Assembly: GCA_033782935.1 (NCBI GenBank)
Contig: JAWQEG010004765.1
Span: 62,001 to 126,000, forward strand
Direction: 5' to 3'
DNA from: Petrolisthes cinctipes
Taxonomy: Eukaryota; Arthropoda; Malacostraca; Decapoda; Porcellanidae
Length of the DNA: 64,000 bases
Shown: positions 42,901-54,900 of the stretch, piece after piece
Numbering within the stretch: position 1 is the stretch's first letter
Layout: the number at the start of each line of letters is the position of its first letter
Made by a program: the position numbers and the translations under genes
Notes under the pieces: model-generated
The model's input: only the letters and a program-made list of their open reading frames with translations
The model's database searches: none
Told to the model about the DNA's origin: nothing

Positions 42901-45900
42901 CACGTACTGGAATATTTTCATGAGGTAATTATTCTATTTCTTGGGAGAGCTGAGAGGATTCAGTAGCCCTTTAGTTAACTAATATAAATAGGTTTCCCCC
43001 TAATGACAACAGTGACTTACTGTTCTGGTTTGTCGAGAGGAATGTCTGGTGCTGCCTCCACCTGTGCCTTGATCATTGTCACTTCACACTCGGCTCCTCG
43101 CTGATTATAACAAAATAAACCATACAAGATTAATGGTAGGAAGGACTGACATTGTCCCTCCCGGCCAACCATAACAAGCCAAATCATAATAGAGAATAAT
43201 GATGATAATACTGTTATGAGAGTCACAATAACAATTACAGACACATAAATAGAAGACAATTAAGAAGAGTATGGTACAGTACTATATAAACACTCCTAAC
43301 ATTACTGTACCAAGAACTCGGCACCACATACGTACCACTTCGTATATTTGCTGTAGGACTTCAAGGTCTAAGACGTTGGTGTCAAAATTGTACACGGCTG
43401 GAAAAAAAACAAAAAACAAAAATAAATTAACACATTACTCAATAATATAATATCGGCAAACAGTAACTTCTGGTATGTGGTTTGAAGCTGTGTGGAAATG
43501 GAAAGCAACTTCTAATATAATATCTTCTCAGTAGTCTGGAGTTCCCGTACATACAGCTTCGCTATACAATGAATAAATACTGTACTTGTATCCACCACTT
43601 CATTTTACACCCAGTCACACATTGAAGACCACCAAATGTATTCCCAGGCTTCTGTTATTCGTTACCATACAACCTAATTTGCTATTTACTAAGCCTGTCT
43701 TAAGGGGGTGCAGGAATAGGGGGGACAGGCTTGGGGGGGTTTTGGGGGGTGCGGGAGTAGGGGGACAGGCTTGGGGGGGTTTTGGGGTGTGTGGGAGTAG
43801 AAGGACAGGCTTGGGGGGTGCAGGAGTAGGGGGACAGGCTTGGGGGGGAGTGAGGGAATTGGGGACAGGCTTTCTACCCACCCCAAGCCTGTCCCCCTAT
43901 TCCCGCACCCCCTTAATTAAAAGAACAGTGCTATAATCAATAATCTTACATTAAGGACCTACTGTATCTACTTACAGTTCTCCACATCGGCAATATCAAG
44001 GTGTTGGCTGGTTATAAAAATCCCAACATTCTGCGATCGCTTGCTGTCCAACACTTTTGCTACCTGGAGTATAAGAAAGTATACATTACTATATATTGCT
44101 AACTTTTTTACTTACATATCATAGTAGTGGTGGTAGCCCTAGTTCACTTTGTTAAGGGGGTACATATTTTTATACATTTGGTACATTTGAGCATCTTGTT
44201 TCCTCCAGAGCATACCAGGAAACAGGACCGGAATAACACAAAAATTTATGGTGGCCTGTTGCTTGACATAGGTTGGAAGACTTAGTTGGATTCTATAGTT
44301 GTGGGTACAGTATTGTGTGTGTTGAAATCTAGGCACTCACATTGTACCATAAACATCCCCCCTTTTTCCATTCCAAGTGTTGTTTTCTTAACTCTTAAAC
44401 AACAGCTTACATTTTAATCATATTATCATTGATGTCCAAAGGTAAAAAAAAAACTACTGTATTCCAATTAACCCACAAACTATTATTTTTTTTTCTTATA
44501 ATATTTCTTACAAAGCCATCCTTGAATTTTAGACACAGAATAAGTTTACCTGTCACACGAAAAACCCAAAATATTACCTTTATTTTTGCGGGCTTGTCTT
44601 CCTTCTTTTCCTTTTTCTTGGGTTGCCTGACTTGGCGTGCAAACAAGTCTACAAACTCACTCTCGTCAAACTCTTCCTCCTCCAACTGGTCCCATAGTGG
44701 CACATCTGAACGCCTCCTGCAGACAAACCACTATATTAATTAAGTTGATGTAAAAAAAAATATATAAACAAATAAATAAATACAGTAGGCTCTCGATTTA
44801 AGATGAATGAATTTAGCACTATCCTTTTAATATTTAAATTTAATAATACCACACTTGGAGTCTTACTTTTTCCTCTTTAGGGTTCCTTTAGAATCTTTCT
44901 TTGCTTTGCTTTTCTTTCGCTCTCGGTTTTCCTTATCCCCACCATCAGTGTCATCTTTATCCTCGCCTTCCTCGCCATTTTCCTTCTTCTTATTCTCGCC
45001 TATATCTTCCTTCTTCTTATCTTGCTCTTCATCTTCCTTCTTCTTGTCTTCCTCTCCATCTTCCTTCTTCTTGTCTTCCTCTCCATCTTCCTTCTTTTTA
45101 TCTTCCTTTCCATCTTCCTTCTTTTTATCTTCCTCTCCATCTCCCTTCTTTTTATCTTCCTCTCCATCTCCCTTCTTTTTATCTTCCTCTCCATCTGCCT
45201 TCTTCTCATCTTTTCCTTCTACTACTCCTTCCTCCTCTTCCTTCTTCTCTCCTTGCTTCTCCACCTCCATCTTTTCCTCCTCCTCTTCTTCCTCTGTTTC
45301 CGAGTGGTCTGACGGTGGAGGGGTCTTGGGTTTCTCTGGTTTAGGAGTGAACAACTGTATTCTGGTCCAGTATAGGGGCTTCATGGCCATCTTGGGGTTC
45401 ACCGGCATCTTACGCAGTACTGAACAAACCCAATAATACAAAAATTAGTGCTGGAAAAATGAGTAAGTATGAGATGTATCTGTAAAGCTTGATTATTGAC
45501 AACAGTACTGTATGCAAATTCTACCTACTGTATTTTATCTACAGTAATATTCAGGAAAGTGTTGAAGTTGTGTATACATGATCACAGCATCTTTACTGAT
45601 CTTATAGAGAAATGTGGAGACAGAGCAACAAAATACTCGTACTGTACAGTATAATAAATGATTAAATGTGAAAATATGTACTAATAAGCATCTATCTTAG
45701 GAGAAAATTTGGCCATCACAAACACAGTGCGTGAAATCCTTATCTATTTCATATTTATCTTATGACCCTTGAATGGGGCTGGCCTTAACTAAAACTCCAG
45801 ATTTACTTTCAAACTATATAGTGTGATAAAAATCTAAATTCAAACAAAACAAAAAAATTAATATGCATCAACTTATAAAATTGTTTCTAATCCTCCAGTG

Positions 45901-48900
45901 TTCTGTGGAAAAAGTATTGGAAGATAATGGATAAAATAATCACATTCAATATCAATGAAAAATTAAATTAAAACACCATGGTCCTGAAAACTGAATGACA
46001 GAAAGTACAAGCACTGCACACCGTATAACAACAATGTCTCACAGAACCAACACAGACAGACTCTATAAGGGAGTAATAACCACAGAGCTTGGAGATGGTG
46101 TTACTATGGAGCACCAAGCTAGCCTTCCATTAGACATACAGCAGGTACAGTTAACCATAAAACTAAATAGCATAAGGGAGATTAGTACCTGAGGGTCAAT
46201 CTATATTAATAATACCACAAGCCAAGAACGAAACGTAAAGGTCACCAAGAATACTGTACAAAAAAAAAAGAGGATTAAATTAAATAGGCTTATGTACTAT
46301 ATGTATACAGTAATTTGTACTTATTTTTGTACTGTACAAGATATATGTCTGTACAGGTATGTTTATCATGTCTGTTTTCTGTAATACTGTATATTGTATT
46401 GTGTAGACATGATTGACTGAGGCTTTCATCTATGTCTATCAAGCCGTTGCCAACAAAATATTTCTCTGATTCCATTTTCCAATATGCCTCTTGAAAACAG
46501 AGAAATGGGGTACTGATGATGGGATATTGATGATGATAATGATACAGTAATCTATCTACATAAGAAGGATGACTAAGGAAACAATATACAGTAGCTGCAT
46601 CAAACATAAAATTAACCTTTGCAGTGCCAGTGATTTTTCCTTAAGAAATTGCATCACCTCTTGTTTGTACTGTCAGAATGCATGACTGCCAAATATGGGG
46701 GATAATTAACATGGTTTAAGTCATATGAGCGAGTTACTATAGGGATATATTTTTCCTGGATATTCAGTAATTGTTGAGGATCAGTCAAACAGGATGACCA
46801 AGATGACACTGACATTTAAAAGGTTGTGGTATTTATTGTACAGTAACTAAAATACGAAGCATCCTCACCATACCTAAGAACTACTGTTATAAAATATTGT
46901 ACTGGTATTTACCTTAAACTGAGAACCTCCATGTGCTTTGGATACAGAATTATTACTGTATTTTTTTTGGAAATTTTAGAGTGGTATTATTAACTTAATT
47001 CTTCGAGGAAAAGTACTCTTCGTTGCTCAATTCCTAATTTAGTGATGAAACCCCTTTTCCCCAAAGAAGAAGTTTAATATTACAACCCTTAGTATCATTC
47101 ATCTTTTCTCATACATAGTACTCAGTAGTTATCACCCTAACAATTATGCAATACTATATTAAATTATGGTGATTATTATTTTACAGTATTTAATGCTGAC
47201 TCTTCATGATGGTGTGTAGTACAGTACCCAAAGATCGATTACTATGAACTCATATGCTCATTCTGGATGGGTATAAACTGGAGATCATGAGTCCAGCAAG
47301 TGATAAGAACGTGGGTGAATCACACACACACAAAACTTTCTCAAATTAGTACAGTAGTTCTTTCTTCTCTTCAGTTTAGCTTCTGCACAATATTATATTT
47401 ATGTACAGTGTTTCCTGACTTGACGTAATCTACACACGAAGCAACACTTTGAGGTCAATTTACAATACCATACAACAACATCAAGTCATATATATTTAAC
47501 CACTTCCACTACTCACAAACATTTATTAAATGCACACAAACAGACTAGACAGAAATTATTAACTCATGAAAACTTTAGAGCACAAAACTCCACATCATTT
47601 TTTTTTTTTTCTTTACTACTCTCTCTGATGATGAAATTTTAAATACATAACATGAATCCAAAGCAACAGAATAGGATTATCTTTACCCTTATAAACCCTA
47701 ATCCAATATCCGTTGCTTCAAATTCACAAGGGTTTTCAAGCTACTGTATACTGATGGGAAGAGGAATAGCAGCTAGAGGGGACTGTACTTTGATGCACAA
47801 CAGTATGTATGGTACACCTAACATTACCCTACAAACTAGACCTGATTTGCCTTTTCTACAGCTCTTTGGCAAAGCATATTTACTGGTTCCAGATAAAGAA
47901 GCATCAACCAACAGTGCAAACCACGTACAGTATGTCTACGAGAATGCATGTAAATATAATCTATATGAATGTTACAAGCCCTATATGTGTACTGTAGCCT
48001 ACTGTATACTGGAAATATTGGCAGGTGTAAATATACCTAGACAAATGTACAGAGCTTAAAACTTGAAAGTGTGGAAAAGACTTAAAATCCATGTGTACAA
48101 AAACAAAACGTAGACAAACGCATACAAACCATAATTTTACAAGTACTGTATGCATTAAACAAATTATATCCATATACTGTATGTATAAAACCCGGGTACT
48201 GCATTTGTTAACAATACCCAGACAAGCATGTAGATAATTAGGTGTGAGTGCATAAAACGAAACCAAGATTAAACGAAACCAGGATGAAAAAATTTACAAA
48301 AATTTTTGAGGTGTGAGCATAAAACCTAAGAAAACATGAATGCATAGAAAACCAGGAGAAAAATAATTACTGTAAATGGAAAATGCACGATACCGTATGT
48401 GGAACCTGGATATGTGTATGTGCACGTCCAACTGACCTGGCACAGCTGGAAGGTAAACACCGGACGAGAAGAGATGTGATGGTGGTGGTAGTGGTAGTGG
48501 TAGTAGTAGGAGTGCCATCACCAGGGGAGCGAGCGGGGGAGTACAGGTGTAGTGGTGTGATGGTGTGGTGGTGTACGTGGCCAAGGACACAAGCACACAC
48601 ACACACACACACACACAGGCAGGCAGGCAGGCAGGAGCAAGCATATAAATAGAGAGGATGACTGGGTGAGTGCACTAATCTTAAGGGGTTGTTAAACTAA
48701 TATCCAACCTTAGCATATTCCCATATACCTTTGGCCAAGAATTCTGAAAGTTAGTGGAGAGCCAATTCACCTAATTCATACTGGGTTATTCTTGTAATGT
48801 AATTTTACAGTTAGTTTAAAGCCAATTTACACAATTTGTACTTATGGTTGAATTTAAAGGGTTAGTATACATATTGTACCAATATACATTTACAGTACCT

Positions 48901-51900
48901 ACATTGAATTATGAATACAGTATTAGTAACAATAGATATGTTTCCTTAATCTGTGAACAGGATGAATTCTTAAAGTAGCTTTAGCAAGTACAGTAGGTAT
49001 TACAGCACTAATTGTCTAAAATATAATACAGTACTGTATATCAAATACTGTGTGTATAGTATTTTTATTTTTGGGAGGTTTGGGGAATGGAGGGAGAAGG
49101 GATATGTAGATCTTATATTCCCTTCATTTTATTGCCTTATTTTCCTGATCCTCATTAATTAAGGATTACGATCTACTCAAGTTTATTTTAGATATTGACC
49201 AAGCTTCTCTTAGTTACAGTTGAAGTTGTGAGAAAACTTTCAGAATTGCTTCAATGACATGTAAGGAATATACTGTACAGTACTACTGTAATTACCAAGT
49301 TCAGGATGTGACAAACAAAACACAATGTACAGTGCATTTTGTGATGAAAGAAACTGCATGAAATAAGACAAGACAGTGTCAACAATCTATACCATTCAGC
49401 TGCTGACAATTACAAAATGCAAATTATATATGCATCTGCTATATTATATTGCAATGCTTGTAATAACAGTGGCAGTTATGCAATGTAATGCTTCATCACA
49501 CAAAGGATTAACTGTGCCCACTAATAATGATACCCAAGGCTAATAACAGCTACACACAAATACTATATTGTACTGGATAGTCTTTACACTCTAAAACAAA
49601 GTGCATAAGGATAATATCTTGGGGAGTCTTCTGTCACTCTCACCCATTAATGAGAGTTTCTGGGAGTTATTTTAGTGCCATAAGGGATACTGGTGGATTG
49701 ACTGAATGACTGACTGAGGGTGGTATTATTAAATTTACTCTCTGATGAAAAAGGTGTTTCATAGCTATATTCACATTGCAAAATAATGAGAACTGAGTGA
49801 CGAAGAGAACTTTTCCTCCAAGAAGTAATTCAATAATACCACCCTGTGTCTCTGAAGGGACCAGTTTCATCACAAAAGCACTGTACCATCAAGTGGGGTG
49901 TTAATAACTATGAACTCTATATCATACTGCTGTTAAAATAAATAATAAATATAATATGGGTACTGTATATGGAAATACTGTACTGTATTGTACTTTACCA
50001 ATACTATACTTATGTGGGGGGGAATTTATTATTAAAATACAGGATATTACTATTTAAAATTTCATAAGCATGTGCTCCACAAAAATGTTATCTATACACT
50101 ACTGGCTCCTCAAAATGATACACACATTGTTTACACCAGCAGCACACTTATGGTAAACATTAAGTGGATAAGATGTTGTTAGTGAACTGTGCCATGGAAT
50201 ACAAAGCTTCCTCAGTACAGGTGGTATTGTTTGTGTCATAGTTGGTTGTAATCTGCAGTAGCTTCCATTTCTTCAACACCATCTTACCCTTTAAGGAGAC
50301 TGTCTTTATTGGCAATCTGGAAGGCTACTGATTCCTCCTATCCATGCCAGAAAACAGACACCCTCAATGGCACTAATAAGGGATCTGTTTGTGGCATAGT
50401 TTGGAGGAATCAGATACCTTCCAATTCACCAACAAAAAAATCTCCCCTTAATAAAAGACGATACTCATGACTACAGATAAAGCCTAACACATAATGACAA
50501 GTGAATGGTTTTACTGTATGCTTAACAGTGATTACCATATTGGCTATATATACAATCTTAAAAATATCTTATCAAACACCTACCCTTTAAATTTAGTGCT
50601 AGGGGACAATTGGAAAAGTCGGAGGAGAGTGTCAGAGCCCGAGGGGTGACACACCAACTGTATTATGTTTTCTTTTATTATATCAGGGAAAGAAACCACA
50701 CCCATTAGTAGCTCATACACTAAACTTTGATCATTCATTATCACTGCATCACAATTAACACTCAGAGATCATAAAGTTAAATAGCAAATACCCAGTAACA
50801 CGAGAGAACCGAGTCACTGCAGCACAAATATGATCTTCTATATATATACCTTAACTGTACCTACTAGATAACAGCCTGGGTAGGGCGGGACTTCTTCACC
50901 ATGATATTAAAAGTATTACACATTATCCACTAGACCTCCATGCACCAATTCCAGTTATGTATATTATTAGTTGGAGTGGACCATATTAGAACTATACATA
51001 AAGTTAGCACGTGATAGTTACAGTATGTATACCCAGTAATGAATATGCATGCACCTCAACATGCAAGTTTTCCTTCATGCTATTGGATGTGTCAACTAAA
51101 TGGAGTCTAGTTGCTTGATGGAAATAGTTGTGTCTACATGTGTGCATATTATATACAATACAGTGGACAGATGGGATTTTCAAGTAAAGAAACATTGTAA
51201 GAATGGGAACAGAACAAAAGGATAAACAAGAAAACAAAATAAAAATATAAATTAGTACAGTACATAAAATAAAATAAATGTATCTTGTAAAAATTATAGA
51301 TCATGAATTTTATAAAGCAAACATAATGACAGTTCAAATGTAAAAATAACTAAAATACTGTATATAAAATCTTTAATAAAGACTGAACTTAATTTCACTT
51401 CTAAACAAAACATTGGTAAGTCTGTACAGCATATTAAGTGAGTGTATAAGTATATGTGTGTGTCAAATGTTATAAATAAAGTGTAAGTGTTATGATAAGA
51501 ACATACCTGCTGGTCGTGATGCATTCCATCCACCAGGAGGAGGTGCAGGGAATGGTGTTGGTCCCTTCATACCTCCTGGTGGTGGTGGTGGTGGTGGTCC
51601 CATACCAGGTATTGGTGGTGGAGGGGGAGGTCCACCCATCCCTGGAAATGGAGGTGGAGGTGGAGGTCCACCCATCCCTGGAAATGGAGGTGGAGGGGGT
51701 GGACCCATCCCTGGAAGAGGAGGTGGAGGTGGAGGCCCACCCATCCCTGGAGGTGGAGGGGGAGGAGGAATCCCCATGCCTGGAAGAGGAGGTGGAGGGG
51801 GAGGCCCCATCCCTGGAGGTGGAGGTGGAGGTGGGGGTGGAGGTGGCCCTCCCATTCCTGGAAATAGTGGAGGAGGAGGAGGCACCATTCCAGGAGGTGG

Positions 51901-54900
51901 AGGTGGAGGTGGAGGCACCCCCATCCCAGGAGGAGGAGGAGGAGGTGGAGGGGGTGGTGGAGGTCCACCCATTCCAAGAAAAGGTGGAGGGGGAGGAGGA
52001 GGAGGAGGAGGGGGTGGTCCAGCCATCCCTGAGAGAGGTGGAGGTGGAGGTGGTGGAGGTATTGAAGGTGAGGTCATGCCAGGATAAGGTGTAACATGCA
52101 GGGGTGGTGGTGCTGGGGGTATTGGGGGGCCAGGCATCATGCTTGGGGGGACAGGGGGGACAGTCACACCTGGCTCTGTTGGTGGGGGCGGGGGAGGGGG
52201 GGGAGGGGGAATGGTGACCGCCGGGTGAAGTGGAGAGGAACCGGTGGTGGAGGCTGATGGGTGAGTTGGGGAGGTGATGGGTGAGGAGAAGTCTGCAGTG
52301 GTCTTGGCTGCCAGGTCCTGAGGGGAGGAAATTGATTTGGTCATTTTATATACGATTCCAATACCAACCAAGTGGCCTGTAATACTGTATAAACCACTGT
52401 AACCTATATTAGCTTGAATAGGCAAAAACAGTATCTATGTAAGTGTATGTGAATGTATGTACAGTATATTGATGTATGTGTGTCGGTTGGTACATGGACG
52501 TATGAGTACTGTATGTGTGTGTGAATGATCAACTGACCTGTATGGCTGATACTGTCTTGAGTTTCTCCAGTTCTAATTCGAGGTCCCGGATTCTCTTCTC
52601 GTACAGACAGAGCTTCTCGGCCTGCTCCCCACGCAAGTTGAAGAGCGACACCTCCTGGTCTTGTTGTACCCTGTCTACTGATTCCTTATGTTCCCTCTTC
52701 AGCCCCATTACCACTTGTTGGAATTCTGAAAGGTGAATAGTGTATACAGTAGGCCCTCAACTACACCTTTATCATATAACTTAAAAGTGTATGGTAATGG
52801 TTTGACATTTAGGTTCCACTAGTGAATGGTGTATATACGAGGCCCTCGGTTATCACCTTCAATTTCAAAAGGAATATTATATAACATCAAGCCAGTGCAA
52901 ATCTTGTGCCTGACTTTCATATTCACATAACAAATCTTTATTAACTTAACATCCCGCACCAATACACAATAAACTGAAGTTCAATTCCTATATGGGGTCG
53001 CATGCTAAAAGGTTCAACAGGTTGTTTTTATTCAGAGACTCTTGCATCAACTCAATATTTTAAGAAATGTGCACACTTTGTAATAAAACTTCTCATTTGT
53101 CCTTTATACACAAAAATAGTGCATTTTATACACATGCAAACATGGAGATATTCACAACACAAAAGCTCGTCAAATCATGCTTGTGAAACTACATTTGATG
53201 TGTCTGCATAGCAAAAATCAGCTGTGGATATACAATACAGTATATTCTAAAAGCATATAAAATCATATTTAACTCAAAACCTGCTAAAGCAGTTATCAGA
53301 TGAACACATAACAGTACTGTACATAAAATCTGCATAGAACATTATACAGAAATTATGAGCAAAAACCTTAAAGGATTTCATAAAAATAACAGTATCAGTA
53401 ATAGTGTCAAATAAAACATCTTTCCAGAAAAAACATGAACACTAATACAAAACTCAAAATCAGATTTAAACACAAGGGACAGCTGTCTTCACTCCCAGGT
53501 TACCCACCACAAGTTGTCAATCTTTCGCTCCTGTCCAGCAAAGTACCATACATATCATACTATTTTTAACATTTGGTTTTGAGGCAAGATAACTGTGGTA
53601 ACAAGAAGGTCTAATACCTATACAGTACAGTACTTGCCTTATATTCAAAAGTCGGTACTCTTGGGACTTGTACATATGATCAATAAACTATCGATGGAAT
53701 AATATTCTCGTGTGAAACATTCCGACGCCTCAGGTGAAGGAGCCTAAAAAATAGTTTATTTATTTCCAGGGCATTATAAGCTGTGCCAATCATTTACAGA
53801 ACCATCAGAACCCATCTGCACCATAGTCTTTTTATTATGTGTGCGTAGAGCCCTGAGAGAGTAAGATAGGTGACACTAGATGGGGAATGCAAGAGTGGAG
53901 GCAAATGCACCAAACACATCTACCTTTAGCTATCCTTGAGTGAGACCTGACATGCTGTGAATATTTTTTACTGACAAAGCAATTGACTAATCTCTGGAAT
54001 CACTTACTGTTCAGTATATGAACCTTGCACATGATTGTTCAGTATAAATAGGAACAATATTTGGCTTTAGCCAATGGAGAGATCCTGCAACACTCACATA
54101 AAAGTTTAATTCTTATTACAAAATAACATAAACTGAGAGACAAAGAGCCTTTTCCTCATCTACTAATACCACCCATTGTCTCTTCAGCTGTAGTTGGGGT
54201 GGAACAAAGACAGTGAAAACCTTGATGATCTGAAGAGAATGTTTATATTTCTTACCCTAAAAAGAATGATGCAGGACAGCTCAACTGATTACATGAAAAA
54301 GGAACACAATACTGAACCCAACTGAACAAAAACAACAATAATATCTGATGCAAGTGTGGGGAATCATCATCATCAAACACAGGGATGCAACACACAATTA
54401 GCCAGCAGTAACATGGAGGTGAGGGCTGATCATGCACAACACACTGGTTACCTTCTCCTCCCTCAACCTCCTCCTCCTCCTCCTGTACCTGCACCTCAGT
54501 CTGCTCAACAACCATCACCTCACCTTCCCCTTCACCTTCACCTTCACTAGCTTCAGCCGGGGGGTAACAAGTCTCAGCAGTTCCCTCCCCATTGCTCGGC
54601 TCTGTGGCCAAATTTGGGGTTAGTTCTGTGGCTGGATTTCTTGGCTTTAGACACGGTACAAGAGTTTTCGTCAAAGCAATAAGCTCAATAAAGTACAGGA
54701 CAATAGTTAATCACTACTTTTATACAACAGAGAGCAATGTTAGTTTATCATATCAACTAGAGATTATTTTTCCATAGCTGACAGTCTGTATCACTAAAGG
54801 GATAACATTATCAAGAAAATTTTGTCACCTAGGACTTAAGAGTCTCCTGTACAAGTACCTACTGTCAGATAGAGAAAAACAACAGCTACAAAGAGCAATA

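Larger units (their letters stand above)
45420..51506. other. Formin intron 5 (6.1 kb)
   Basis: Mostly unique AT-rich DNA with many TACAGTA motifs. It contains family G foldbacks (46978-47100, 49705-49865), a GGT/(CA)n/(GCAG)n patch at 48478-48635, and a full-length family B element (50291-50451). A 135-codon open frame on the + strand (47652-48059) has no recognised family. No exon needed here. Confidence 0.6.

Noticed and set aside
47652..48059. A 135-codon, non-repetitive open frame on the plus strand inside a formin intron
   Set aside because: No recognisable family and AT-rich codon use. It is antisense to the intron of a well-modelled gene, so chance is the simplest explanation. A protein or transcript hit would change this.
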